64,000 bases of DNA from Candidatus Electryonea clarkiae (GCA_030765455.1 JAVCCM010000120.1:53368-117367); one strand, 5' to 3'. Shown: positions 45,595 through 57,000, numbered from the stretch's first letter. The notes: generated by a model not told the origin, from the sequence alone. Made by a program: numbers and translations.

Positions 45595-48177
45595 ATGAGG
45601 AAATATTTGTTTATTCTGTTACTTCCTGTCTTAACATTTTTCCAGGAGGTTGTAGCCCAACCTGAATTACCAGAAACGATAACAACAAACCAAACATACG
45701 ATGAAGACAAAATTGTACCGTCTGATCAAACAACAACGATTTCTGCAGGTGTGACGATTACTTTTTCAGGTAATCATTCTATTACGGTCCAAGATGGTGC
45801 GACACTCATTGCGGATGGAACTCCCACAAGCATCATCACGTTCACAAGTCAAGGACAACAACAAGGGGATTGGGGTTCTATCGTTTTCGATGGCGATGGC
45901 GATGGTGACGATGATGCGATTGGTTATTTCGATAACTGCGTATTAAAGTACGGCGGAGATGATAACAATGGAGAACCAAACGCTGAAGGTCCGATAGTTG
46001 GATATGAATATGCCAGAATAACAGTTGAAAACTGTGTGATAAAAGATTCCTATGGTTCGGGAATTGGAGTCAGCGGTGAGGGCATAGGTGGAGTAGGGGC
46101 AGATTTCACGGTCATATTGACTGCTGAAAATAACCAAATTTATAATTGTCAGAACGGGATAACTCTCTATTTCCCTGATTCCACAGCAACGATAAAAAAC
46201 AACACTATACTTGATATTGAGCATATTGGTGCTACCGGTGGACATGGTATTGTCATGGATCTGATTTTCGAAGGGGACACATCAAGTGTTGTCATTGAGA
46301 ACAACATTATAAGCGGAATTGAGTTTCAAGGCATCAACGCCTGGTCGATCAATGGTGATATTGTTAATAATGCGATCACACATGTCGGCGATAATGGATT
46401 ACTAATCGCAGATATTGGTCTCGCCGGTGATTTGAAAATAAGAAATAATATCTTTTATGATTATGGAGATGGTAATGATCAACATGGTGTAGATAGCGGC
46501 AATGAAGCAATCACTGTTTCTTACAACTATGTCTGGGATAGCGACCATAACAGTACAGTCTCTTTGAATGTTACTTCAGATAGTATGCAAACCGGTGAAG
46601 CTCCAGCATTTATCACTGACGATACAACTCCAGATGATCCCTCTGATCTAGACTACCGCCTGAAATTCAATTCCATCTGTATCCAGTTGGGTGATACAGC
46701 TCGTGCAGATACCAATCTTGACGGTTCGAGGAACGACATAGGTGTTTTTGGTGGTTCTGGAGCAGATTCGCCATTCTATCATGCCATCGCCGGTGAAATA
46801 TTAACTGAAACCCTTGATCCAGACTACGCTCCATTCAGGCTTATCGGTACAGCGGAAGTTGTAGAGGATTGCACATTTACTATCGCGCCTGACGATTACT
46901 TGCTGATTAAAGCGGAGCCTGGTGCAGAACTTGAAGTGGATGGAAGATTGATACTCACGGGAGTTGATAATGAAGCTGATTCATTCCTTGTATTTGATGA
47001 GCTTAATAGTGGCGGTTGGGAAGGAATAAGTCTAATGTCAGGTTCTTCAGGATATCTGGAGAATGTTTTGATAAAGAATGCTGATTGCGGGATACTTATA
47101 TCTTCTGCCGATACCGTAACCATAGATTCAGCGAACATTGAATATAGTAAGTATAATGGTATTCTTATTCTCGGTTCTCCCGATACTGTAGGTGTCAGCT
47201 ATACAAATATCAGTTATTGCGGAAGCAATGGTATGGAGATAGCAAATGTGACAGGAGACTGTTTCATAAATACATGCATGTTTGAATATAATGACGTCGG
47301 TGCATACCTGGAAATCTCCGATGCAAAATTTGAAAGATGCACATTTTATAACAACAAGAAAAACGGAATGAGGGCATTTACCTCAGCATCACCTGAACTT
47401 GGACGATTTACTGCCGTTGGCGATACTATTCATGGCAACCTGTTTCAGGATAATGGAGCTGCTGCCAACACCTCATTGGAAGGAGCAGAGCTTTATATAT
47501 TTAATGCCCTTCCTATTTTGACCTCCTGTGGCAATGACTTTGATCATGATACAAATAGCGATACGACGAATACGAGATTGATTGTTGATATCGGTACCGG
47601 TACTGGTTATAATCTTGATCGCAATTTTTTTAGAGGTTATAGCACAGGACCAAGGGGCGAATGGCTTTATCCATTGGCTGATTTTGATACACTTACGTGG
47701 ATAACCGATACAGATGACCGTTATCGGGATGCACAAAGTCTCGATGCATTTGAAATTGCTGAGATATTAAGATCGAATGGAAATTACGAAGATGCGGCGG
47801 ATATTTACTTGGAATTGGTCGAGGAGGAAGAATATGCACCGGCTCTCTCAGGGTGGATCAAATGCCAGAATATGCTTGGAGCGGATGCAGAAGATATCAT
47901 TGATGAACTCGAAAACTGGGTGGATAATGAATCAATGGGATTTATTGCGTTCTGGAGGATAATCAGTTACCAGAACAGCCTGGAGGATTTTGAGCTGTCC
48001 ATTGATCAACTGGACGATTTTATCGATGATTCGGAAACACCTGAGGATTCTTTGCAGGGAGTATTGGGGCAACTGACTACCTATTACCAGATGGCATTAG
48101 CCGATATGAGGTTGACGGTTACCAGAAAGCTTCACCTGGAGTTGGACTTCACGGTTCATTCAACCTTCCACAATTAG
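45595..48177 (+). CDS. Secreted beta-helix protein, frame broken before its T9SS sorting domain
   Basis: 860 residues as read. Residues 1-22 are a signal peptide (ending VVAQ), and AAGAGGT precedes the ATG. The body is right-handed beta-helix repeats, with 'RLKFNSICIQLGDTARADTNLDGSRNDIGVFGG' closing the first helix. Near the end, 'AEILRSNGNYEDAADIYLELVEEEEYAPALSGWIKCQNMLG' looks like a TPR-type helical pair. The frame then ends in a non-homologous tail. The continuation 'GYQKASPGVGLHGSFNLPQLG' and a complete sorting domain lie in another frame. A one-base loss near 48100-48117 explains this. No slippery heptamer was seen, so it is probably a mutation or a sequence error, not programmed frameshifting. 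Confidence 0.75.
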   Translation: MRKYLFILLLPVLTFFQEVVAQPELPETITTNQTYDEDKIVPSDQTTTISAGVTITFSGNHSITVQDGATLIADGTPTSIITFTSQGQQQGDWGSIVFDGDGDGDDDAIGYFDNCVLKYGGDDNNGEPNAEGPIVGYEYARITVENCVIKDSYGSGIGVSGEGIGGVGADFTVILTAENNQIYNCQNGITLYFPDSTATIKNNTILDIEHIGATGGHGIVMDLIFEGDTSSVVIENNIISGIEFQGINAWSINGDIVNNAITHVGDNGLLIADIGLAGDLKIRNNIFYDYGDGNDQHGVDSGNEAITVSYNYVWDSDHNSTVSLNVTSDSMQTGEAPAFITDDTTPDDPSDLDYRLKFNSICIQLGDTARADTNLDGSRNDIGVFGGSGADSPFYHAIAGEILTETLDPDYAPFRLIGTAEVVEDCTFTIAPDDYLLIKAEPGAELEVDGRLILTGVDNEADSFLVFDELNSGGWEGISLMSGSSGYLENVLIKNADCGILISSADTVTIDSANIEYSKYNGILILGSPDTVGVSYTNISYCGSNGMEIANVTGDCFINTCMFEYNDVGAYLEISDAKFERCTFYNNKKNGMRAFTSASPELGRFTAVGDTIHGNLFQDNGAAANTSLEGAELYIFNALPILTSCGNDFDHDTNSDTTNTRLIVDIGTGTGYNLDRNFFRGYSTGPRGEWLYPLADFDTLTWITDTDDRYRDAQSLDAFEIAEILRSNGNYEDAADIYLELVEEEEYAPALSGWIKCQNMLGADAEDIIDELENWVDNESMGFIAFWRIISYQNSLEDFELSIDQLDDFIDDSETPEDSLQGVLGQLTTYYQMALADMRLTVTRKLHLELDFTVHSTFHN

Positions 48178-48557
48178 GAAAACTAAGCGATCCAATCCCG
48201 ATAAATGACAATGATTATAACAACAAAAAGAAGAACCTTTTGTACCAGATTCAAAACGGTGTCAATAAAGATCAAAATCCAACAGACCTCCCGACTGAAT
48301 TTTCGCTTGACGCTGTCTATCCCAACCCCTTCAACCCGACTGCCTCAATCAAGTTTTCATTAAGAGATAAGGTTCATGTCACCGCAATGGTTTTCAATTT
48401 GCTTGGACGAGAAGTGGCTGTCCTGTCAGATCGACCGATGACCGCCGGAAGTCATCAATTGACCTTTGACGGCTCCAACCTCACCAGTGGGATATATTTC
48501 CTCAGGTTTGAAGCAGGTCCAATGTCTGAGATGCGGAAATTGATATTGATAAAATAG
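48117..48557 (+). pseudogene. Out-of-frame C-terminus (linker and T9SS sorting domain) of the 45595 gene
   Basis: In the frame starting at codon 48117 the sequence reads 'GYQKASPGVGLHGSF' and continues without a stop to TAG at 48555-48557. It contains YPNPFNP, 'MVFNLLGREV' and a final RKLILIK. It overlaps the last 20 codons of the 45595 frame. It has no start of its own with a good ribosome binding site (only TTG at 48240), so it should not be translated alone. If the shift is real, the secreted protein loses its export and anchoring signal. Confidence 0.75.
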
Positions 48558-48581
48558 ACAGAATCAGTATCCTTAGATCAC

Positions 48582-48619
48582 AAATGCCGGGAAAATAACT
48601 CCCGGCATTTCCTTTTTTT
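48582..48619 (+). terminator. Rho-independent terminator
   Basis: AAATGCCGGGA at 48582-48592 pairs perfectly with TCCCGGCATTT at 48600-48610. A run of seven T follows at 48613-48619. It lies just after the beta-helix stop, so it marks the end of that transcription unit and a fresh start for C25 copy 4. Confidence 0.88.
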
Positions 48620-48731
48620 CGGATTATGTACTTGTTTATTCGCTGATTCAGGCGCAAATTATAAGGTTGCTTAAAAATATCAAAAGATAGAAGTTTTCGT
48701 AGATTTGAACTCTTTTTCGGTGGAGGCCGTG

Positions 48732-51700
48732 GTGAAATTAATTAGATTAGTGAGTGCAGCATTCTTTATGACTGTTATTTCAAGCTTTGGTGCTGCGAGA
48801 AATGACATTTTGATAGAGGAAACCCTTCCGGTAAGCGTTCAGCAGAGAACAATTACAGACAACGGAATGAACCTGAAACTTGGCTTCAATGAAGTGATCT
48901 GGAGTTTGGTCGGATCAGAAGATGATCCGGTTGAATTGGCTGAAGTATATGGCGGTCAGATGCTGGAAGAAGAAGGGTTTCCGGCTGTTCCCGTAGCAGG
49001 AAGATTGTTTCGTTTACCTCCACGAAGCGGAGTCATAGCAGAAATAATAAATGCTGAATATGAAACATTTTCTGACATGGAATATGCTGTTCGCACAGGA
49101 AATGATGATCAATACGGAATGACGAAAGATCGCGATCCCGTTGACAGATGGTATCCGGAAAATGTTGCGGTCATTGGTGAGCCCGCAATTTTCGGTGATT
49201 TCAGGGTAACAAACCTGATCACCTACCCTGTCCAGGTGAATACCGCAAGACGTGAAGTTCGAGTTTATCATAATCTTGAGGTCGAGATTCGCTTTGAAGG
49301 TGTTGATGAGCGTAACACAATCGATCATGCACCCACCCAAATCAGCGAAGCAAAACTGCCCCTGTACAGGATGTTCCTGGACTGGGATGATTCGGAACTG
49401 GATGAGTACAAGCTATACCGCGGCGGTGTTCAGGTTGTTATGAGAGACAGCCAGCAATTAATGAACCTGATGCAGCCCTGGTTTGAGTGGAAGTTGCAGA
49501 GGGGTTGGGAAATTGAACTTCTTACAGATGATGATGTCGCCTGGAATAATAATGCTATCAAGAGCGAGTTGGAAGATCGTTATGAAGATGCTGAAACACC
49601 TTTTGATTATGTGGTAATTGTTGGCGACAACCAGGGACCTTATTCAGTTCATGCCGGGTCTGGCACAGGAACTTACCAGGGTGATAACCCATATTCACTG
49701 TTAGCTGGAAACGATCAACTTTCCGATGTTGGAGTAGGAAGGATATCCATTCAGAACGATAACCAGCTTCGTGCCTATGTCAACAAGGTTCTCGCCTATG
49801 AACGCGATCCGGACCTTGACAACACAGACTGGTATTTAAAAGGCATGGTCAACAATTCCAGTTCACATGGAGGCGTCACTAAGAGACTGATGCTGCGTTA
49901 TGTCCGCCATGCAATGCTGGATATTGGCTATACCCAGGTGGATACGACCTGGAATCGTGGCGCTAATGGAAATACTTTTGCGATTCAGAGGATAAATGCA
50001 GGTGTGAGTCTTTATGCTGCACGTGGATATATCAGTTCAGGACTGAATACCGGTCAGATAGCAAACTTAGATAATGCATTTATGACGCCAGTTACTGTGG
50101 ACGTTACATGTGCAACAGGAAACTGGTCAAATAGTTACGGCATTAACGAAGCTTACATGCTCTCAGGTTCAGTAAATTCTCCCACAGGTGGCATCTGCGG
50201 GATGGGTACGGCTACTTCCGGTACCCGACCGGATTATAACCATGTAATGTCTTCCGGCGCATATTGGGCTATGCTTGATCTTCGAATGCTCACTATTGGC
50301 GATATGAAACTGACCTCTACCTATAACGGATGGCAAAATTATGAAGGATTTAACAATGGCTGGCGAATCTGGGCGCAGTATTTTAACCTGATGGGTGATC
50401 CGACTGTCTGGATCTGGACTGCTGTTCCGGAGGAAATAACTGTCACCGCCGAGGATGAGATCTATCTTGGCACAAACAATTATGATGTTACTGCTGAGGA
50501 CGAGGATGGTAACCCGATAGAAGGGGCATGGGTAACTTTTTACAAAGTTGATGACAATGAAGAGATAATCATAAGGGGTATTTCCGACGAGGAAGGATTT
50601 GTATCCCTTGACGTTCCGGTTCGGTTTGCTGGTGGCGGAATGTTAACTGTCAGCAAGCAAAATTTCGCTCCAACCCGGTTAGAAGTCGAAGTAACCTCCC
50701 CCAATGCCAGTGTAGGATTTACAGGTATTACAATTTTTGATGATGGAGAAAACGGTACTTCAGGCAACGACAACGGCATCCCGGAAGCAGGCGAAACTGT
50801 AGGTCTCCAAATCCAGGCAAAAAATTATGGAACGTTGCAGGAAACGAACATAGAATTCACCGGCTCTTCAGACGATGACTGGATTGATGACATTGAGGGC
50901 AGTATAACTATTGCATCTTTAAACTCTGGTCAAACCACCACCGGTAACGGTTTAATGCTGGTTGAAATTGCTTCTGAAACCCAAAACGACTGGATTTTGC
51001 ACGTGGACCTTGAAGCTGAAACAGATGCACGTACCTACGAAGACAGCTACCCGATTACAGTTGCAGCTCCCCAATTCGTTATGGCAGACATCACAACTGA
51101 CGATGACTTCGAGCCTGGTGAAGAAGTGGAAATTACAGTAGAATTAGAGAACCTGGGTGGAAGCAATGCTGATGCGGCAACCGGTATTCTGGAGAGCAAT
51201 GAACCGTTTGTGCGTATTCTTGATGATGAAGCAGATTTCGATGCTATGGATGTGGGAGAAGACGCTTCGGGTACATTCAACCTCCTGCTACACGAGGAAA
51301 CCATTCCGGGATATATTGCTCACCTGCAACTTATTATGAATACAGAATCAGGACAGGTGGATACGCTTACAGTTTCAGTTCCATTAGGCACTAAATCCTC
51401 ATCAGATCCCTGTGGTCCCGACAATTACGGCTATTATGCCTTTGATAACACGGACGAGAGCTACCAGGATTATGTCCCGGAATTCGACTGGATCGAGATA
51501 AATCCTGATGCGGACGATCCCGATTTTGAGGGAGATGAATTGGACTTGAGTGATGGTGCAGAGAACCAGGATGAATCCATTGTAATCGACCTCCCTTTCA
51601 CCATTCAATACTACGGAGAGGAATTCGATGAAGCCACGGTCTGTACTAACGGTTGGATTGCAATGGGCAGCCAGGCTGACATGTTCCATACACGTAACTG

Positions 51701-53810
51701 GACTATACCAGCACCGGATGGTCCCAACTACCATATAGCGGTTTTCTGGGACGACCTGCGTCTGACCGGTGGTGGAGGTGTATATACATATCATGATCAA
51801 GCGAACGGGCGTTTCATAGTCGAATGGTTCGATTGTAGCGCAGGTGGGCAAAATAACAGGTGTGAAGTAATCTTCTACAGCCAGCAGGTACGCCCTACTT
51901 ATTCTGGTGATACCGATATGCTTTTCCAGTATGACGATGTCGGTATAACCACAAACAGCATGCAGTACGATTTGCCTTACTGGACTACCGGAATCGAGAA
52001 CGGAAACCAGGATGATGGCCTGCTTTATTATTATTACAATAATCCGGCGCCCGGCGCGGTAGCAACTAATGATTTTGATGAGGGGCTTGTTATTCTCTTT
52101 TCCACCAATGTCGCACTGATAACCGGAACACTGGAGGGAACAGTCACTGACCTGGCAACTGGCGAACCGATGGAAGACATCCTGGTATATACTCCGGATA
52201 CGCTCTATTCCGCTGTTACCGATGCAGAAGGATTTTATCGTTTCGAGGAACAACCTATCGGGCAGTGGGAGCTGTACATCGAGATTGATTGTTACAACCC
52301 GATTTCCACATTAGATATCGAGGTTTTCGAAGATGATACAACTGTTGTGGATTTTGCGCTGCGTCATCCAGAGTTTGTACTTGATCCTGTAGAAGTCGAT
52401 CAGGATTTATGGGATGTAGAAGAGATAAATGTTCCGGTTCTATTGATAAATGACGGCAACGGTTATCTTGATTACCAGGGTCGGATTTATCTGCAGGATC
52501 CTCGTGGAAATCCCAATGGGTTGTGGGAAAGAACAAGGGAAACTGAACTTGATGAATTGGATGAGTTGATTATTCCCTGGGATTTTGCCGCTTCATGGGA
52601 ATTGGATACAGTGGAATCAAGAAATCGGGGTATTATCTATATTGACAGGTTTTTCTATATAACAGGATCTGACAACTACGATCCCACCGGTCCCAACAAG
52701 ATTTATCAGTATAGCCGTCACGATGCAGAATTGATGGCTATTTACGATCAGCCTGTACCCGAAGAGAATCGAAGCACAGCAGGAATGTACGGATTAGCCT
52801 GGGATGGCGAATACCTGTATGGTATAGATGAGAACCGGATGTATCAGATGGTGATCGATCCCTCGGAAGAAAATTACCAGGGTTCAATTGAGTTAGAGGA
52901 TTCCTGGGATTTACCCATGGATGATGATATGCATATGCTTACCTATGATCCGGAAAGAGATCTTTTCTGGATGGGTGAAATCAGGTATGATATTTACGGC
53001 GTTGACCGGGATGGGGCAATCGTTTATCAGCATGAACAGGATATCTGGCCCCGTGGAATGGGTTGGTATCCTGATGATGAAGATGGTTACAACCTGTATT
53101 TAGCCTGCCGCCGGACAGCAGCGACCAACACTACCATGATCCGTATGGATCCTGTTACCGGAGATCAAGATGTGATGTTCGAGTATGACACCCCCGAAGA
53201 TGGATTGGTGGTTACTTCTGCTGATATATCCGGAGGCTGGCATCCACTCACCTGGAATTTTGTAACATTGCTTGATGACGGCACAACTGATGTTATCCGG
53301 ATCTGGGTAGTCGAAAGAAACAAGACATTTTTCGATGTCCTGCACCCGAGTGGAAGAATTGAGGGTGAAACCCAGCTTGACCTGGAATTTATGTTCCACG
53401 GTACTGATTTGCCCATAGGTGAATATGGCTGTTTTGTCGGATTTGAAAACAACGCCTGTGAGGATGAAAACAATTTTGTTTCAGTTACAATGTCCATACC
53501 GGATACTATCGATTATCCTGACGATATAAGCAATCCGGCTCAACCGATTGAGTGGGCTTTCGAAGGGGCATATCCTAACCCGTTTAACCAGACTTTAACT
53601 GTCCGGTTTGCTTTGAAAGAGACTGCAATAGTAAGGATGAAGATATACAACCTTCTCGGACAGGTAGTTGCGGAGATGGCTGATTTACCCATGACTGCCG
53701 GAAGATACGCGCTGCCCTTTGAAGGATCAGGTCTGGCAAGTGGAATGTATTTTCTGCAATTCAACGCCGGACCGCTGCATGAAACAAAAAAAATAGTTCT
53801 GCTCAGGTAA
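48732..53810 (+). CDS. Giant gingipain-related (C25) T9SS cargo protein, copy 4 of 6 (hybrid of types)
   Basis: 1,692 residues from a GTG at 48732, five bases after GGAGG. An upstream TTG at 48705 would break the signal peptide pattern. The N-terminal half is type B, very close to copy 2 at DNA level (for example 49159-49203 against 32090-32140). The propeller part is the second type ('WELDTVESRNRGIIYIDRF'), like copy 3. The sorting domain is YPNPFNQ, as in copies 1, 2, 5 and 6. C460 in 'DVTCATGNW' is at the C25 nucleophile position. The His column has Arg ('YAARGY'). The acidic loop 'DDGENGTSGNDNG' is kept. The mosaic make-up suggests recombination between copies. Confidence 0.8.
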   Translation: MKLIRLVSAAFFMTVISSFGAARNDILIEETLPVSVQQRTITDNGMNLKLGFNEVIWSLVGSEDDPVELAEVYGGQMLEEEGFPAVPVAGRLFRLPPRSGVIAEIINAEYETFSDMEYAVRTGNDDQYGMTKDRDPVDRWYPENVAVIGEPAIFGDFRVTNLITYPVQVNTARREVRVYHNLEVEIRFEGVDERNTIDHAPTQISEAKLPLYRMFLDWDDSELDEYKLYRGGVQVVMRDSQQLMNLMQPWFEWKLQRGWEIELLTDDDVAWNNNAIKSELEDRYEDAETPFDYVVIVGDNQGPYSVHAGSGTGTYQGDNPYSLLAGNDQLSDVGVGRISIQNDNQLRAYVNKVLAYERDPDLDNTDWYLKGMVNNSSSHGGVTKRLMLRYVRHAMLDIGYTQVDTTWNRGANGNTFAIQRINAGVSLYAARGYISSGLNTGQIANLDNAFMTPVTVDVTCATGNWSNSYGINEAYMLSGSVNSPTGGICGMGTATSGTRPDYNHVMSSGAYWAMLDLRMLTIGDMKLTSTYNGWQNYEGFNNGWRIWAQYFNLMGDPTVWIWTAVPEEITVTAEDEIYLGTNNYDVTAEDEDGNPIEGAWVTFYKVDDNEEIIIRGISDEEGFVSLDVPVRFAGGGMLTVSKQNFAPTRLEVEVTSPNASVGFTGITIFDDGENGTSGNDNGIPEAGETVGLQIQAKNYGTLQETNIEFTGSSDDDWIDDIEGSITIASLNSGQTTTGNGLMLVEIASETQNDWILHVDLEAETDARTYEDSYPITVAAPQFVMADITTDDDFEPGEEVEITVELENLGGSNADAATGILESNEPFVRILDDEADFDAMDVGEDASGTFNLLLHEETIPGYIAHLQLIMNTESGQVDTLTVSVPLGTKSSSDPCGPDNYGYYAFDNTDESYQDYVPEFDWIEINPDADDPDFEGDELDLSDGAENQDESIVIDLPFTIQYYGEEFDEATVCTNGWIAMGSQADMFHTRNWTIPAPDGPNYHIAVFWDDLRLTGGGGVYTYHDQANGRFIVEWFDCSAGGQNNRCEVIFYSQQVRPTYSGDTDMLFQYDDVGITTNSMQYDLPYWTTGIENGNQDDGLLYYYYNNPAPGAVATNDFDEGLVILFSTNVALITGTLEGTVTDLATGEPMEDILVYTPDTLYSAVTDAEGFYRFEEQPIGQWELYIEIDCYNPISTLDIEVFEDDTTVVDFALRHPEFVLDPVEVDQDLWDVEEINVPVLLINDGNGYLDYQGRIYLQDPRGNPNGLWERTRETELDELDELIIPWDFAASWELDTVESRNRGIIYIDRFFYITGSDNYDPTGPNKIYQYSRHDAELMAIYDQPVPEENRSTAGMYGLAWDGEYLYGIDENRMYQMVIDPSEENYQGSIELEDSWDLPMDDDMHMLTYDPERDLFWMGEIRYDIYGVDRDGAIVYQHEQDIWPRGMGWYPDDEDGYNLYLACRRTAATNTTMIRMDPVTGDQDVMFEYDTPEDGLVVTSADISGGWHPLTWNFVTLLDDGTTDVIRIWVVERNKTFFDVLHPSGRIEGETQLDLEFMFHGTDLPIGEYGCFVGFENNACEDENNFVSVTMSIPDTIDYPDDISNPAQPIEWAFEGAYPNPFNQTLTVRFALKETAIVRMKIYNLLGQVVAEMADLPMTAGRYALPFEGSGLASGMYFLQFNAGPLHETKKIVLLR

Positions 53811-54042
53811 AGATAAAGAAGTGTGAAAATGAATTTGTAATAGAGCTTGAGAGTAAGAAACAATTGTGCTGCCGATTGTTCACGACCGGCAGCCGAAACA
53901 CAGAATAGCATAATAATTAACCTGGGAACAACAAACTGAATAAGTAAATATAAATCATACAGGATATAAGAATAATCAGGATAAACAGGATTCATTCATT
54001 ACAGCTATGCAACTTTGCATGATAAAGCATCCTGGAGGCATG
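53811..54042. repeat. Intergenic region with ACAGGAT repeat units
   Basis: A stretch at 53955-53992 reads ATACAGGATATAAGAATAAT followed by CAGGATAAACAGGATT. This is the same kind of unit as at 410-445, 2820-2855, 59111-59153 and 59241-59283. A short inverted repeat (TGCTGCCGATTG ... CGGCAGC) lies near 53865-53893. No gene is seen. Confidence 0.5.
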
Positions 54043-57000
54043 ATGAAGACTTTATTTTGGTTTATTGGATTTAGTTGCTTGTTTTTATTAACCAGTATCG
54101 CCTCGGCAAGAAATCTTGCTGTCGATCAAGGACTGCCGTTGCAGGTCTCAAGCAGGATTATGACCGACAATGGTATGCGTCTTACTCTTGAAATCGCAGA
54201 ACCCGAGTGGAAAACAGCCGGCTCTGCAAACGAGCAAGTATCTATCATTGACTATAACCTGATGTGTGGATTCCTCGAAGAGGAAGGGAAACCATCAGTT
54301 CCGGTGACAAGCCGGACTTTTCGTTTGCCACCGGGAAAAACCGCCAGGATTGAATTACGAGACGCTAAATTCAAGACATATACAGATGTTGATTACGCCG
54401 CCTATTTTGGTGGCACAACCCTGGAAGAATTAGGTCAAATCAAATCATCCAGCGATTCTTGGTACCCCGGTACAATTGCTGATATTACAACTCCTTCTAA
54501 CTATCATGATTTCCGCGTTTCCAACCTTGTCGCCCGTCCCGTACAGGTAAACACTGCTCTCCGTGAAGTGAGAGTGTATGACCGGATGGAAGTGGAGATT
54601 CATTTTGAGAATGATGATGATCAGGATTTATCCCATCAACAACCAACCTCAATCAGCCGGACTTTCCTCCCCTGGTATCGCCAATTCCTCGATTGGAATG
54701 AAAACGAACTGGACGAGTTCGAGATTTACCGTGGTGGAGTGCAGGTAGTAATGAGGAACGAAGAAGAATTATGGGAGGCAATGGCTCCCTGGATTGAGTG
54801 GAAACTACAAAAGGGCTGGGAACTCGATTTTCTTACAGATGATGATGTTAATAATTTTACTGCTTCGGGTATAAGGAATGAATTAAGAGACAGGTATGAA
54901 GTTGAAAAGTTCGATTTTGTTGTAATTATTGGTGATGCAACAGGAGATTTTGCAGTTCCATCCGGAATAAATCAGACCAATACAAATTATGGTATCTTTG
55001 CTGACTATTACTATCAACTGATGGATGATGACGATATCTACCAGGATGTAATTGTTTCAAGAATAAGCGTATTAGATGTTGAGGATGTTGAGAATTATGT
55101 AACTAAAGTACTCACCTATGAACGCGATCCATATATGGACGAAACCGACTGGTATCTTCATGGGGCTTGCCTGGCTGTATGGAATTATCATCCCGGTGAA
55201 TCAATTGCCTGTGGTGAATATGTCAAATCAGAGCTTGAAAACATCGGTTATTCACAAGTCTATTTTGAAATTCAGCGTTATCGCCAGCAGTGGGTCGACC
55301 TGAGAAATTTCATGAACAATGGTATCACTTATTACAGTTTTTCAGGTGCGATTAGCGATGGGTTTCAGATAAATCAAATACACGAATTGTCAAATGACAA
55401 CAAGCTTTTTGTCGCCATGGAATTAGCTGAAGGAACAGGAAAGTGGTCTGTAGAGACAGAATGCATCAGCGAAGCATACATTCGTGCTAATAATGACGGG
55501 ACGCCAACCGGCGCAATCTGTTCATTCGGTTTAACTACCCATTCTGTTCACTGGTCATTCATGGACGGGATTACCACTGGTGCTGCTTACGCGGCTCTTA
55601 GAATGCGTCTTCCTGAAATAGGCCAAATGCTCTGGGGTGGACAAGAAGCCATCTGGAATTCTCATCATCCTGACTGGGCAACCGGCACCTATACTTTTCA
55701 AAACTTTGCTGAGCAGTCTATCATGTTAGGTGACCCGACTGTCTGGTTATGGACTGCTGTTCCCGCTAATCTGACAGTTGACGCACCGGAGTCAATTCAC
55801 TCCGGTAATAATTCACACAGCTTTGAAATCTCTGATGAAGAGGGTGATCCGGTTGAAGATGCATGGGTTACGCTTTACAAGGTTGATGATAATGAGAACA
55901 TAATTACAAGTGGAATAACTGATTCTGACGGCATGGCAACGCTCTACACTTCTTTCCAGTTTACTGGAGAAGCATTACTAACTGTCACTGCTCAAAATTT
56001 TATCCCGAATCGAAGCACAATTGATGTTCTCGATCCAAATTCCCGTTTAGGCTATTCAGTAATAAGTCTCCTGGATGATGGCGAGAATGGCACTGAAGGC
56101 AACGATAACGGTATTCCGGAAGCAGGCGAAACGGTTGGACTCCAGGTTACAGCAAGGAATTATGGCAACCAGGATAGAACGAATATCACCGTAACGGCAG
56201 ATTGTGATGATGACTGGATCATCAGTATTGAAGGAGAGGTAGAGTTCGACCTTATTTCTCCCGGTGAAGAGGAACAGGCGGATGAGTTGATCCTGCTTGA
56301 AATCAGTCCCGAAGCACAAAATGGATGGCTGGTTCATTTTAACATTGAATTTAACAGCGACCAGGGTACCGATGATGAGCGCTATACTCTTAGAATCAAT
56401 GCGCCTTCCTATCTATTTGTCCAGTCAGAGGGAAATGAAAACCTGGAACCGGCTCAAGCTGATGATGTAACCATTGAGATAATTAATATTGGCGATAGCG
56501 ACGCGGGTGTATCAGTGGGACATCTCGATATTTTGAATGGTTACGGTTCGGTTGTGGTAAATGATGTGGAATTCGAGGCAATGCCGATTGGAGAATCATC
56601 AATTGGGGAATTCCGAATCCGGGCAAATCCAATGGCTGTATCTGGTTTCATCTCTCCTGCAAGATTGATCATCACCACCGAGGATGATGCTGTTGATACC
56701 ACATGGTTCCCCATTGCTCTTGGCACTCGTGATCCGACAGACCCAACAGGTCCTGACCGTTATGGATACTGGGCTTTTGATAACAGCGATACCACTTATC
56801 ACCTGGCTCCCGAGTATGACTGGATCGAGATCAATCCGGATGGTGAAAACAATGACTTTGAAGGAACTGATGTTGGTATTGAAGCTGATTATCATGAAGA
56901 TGATGAGGCGGTCGTGATCGCGCTTCCATTCGAAGTCCAGTATTACGGAGAAACATTCGATTCAATAACAATTAATAATAACGGTTGGGCGGCATTCGGG

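Noticed and set aside
45453..45665. 70-codon frame overlapping the start of the beta-helix gene
   Set aside because: No ribosome binding site, it overlaps the signal peptide of the next gene in another frame, and its composition is unremarkable.
48090..48180. Programmed -1 ribosomal frameshift in the beta-helix gene
   Set aside because: No slippery X-XXY-YYZ heptamer or clear downstream hairpin was found; mutation or sequence error is simpler.
51402..52253. Minus-strand open frame of 283 codons inside C25 copy 4
   Set aside because: Its composition (Ile, Val, Cys runs) is that of the antisense of an acidic protein, and the plus-strand gene is clearly homologous to five others here.
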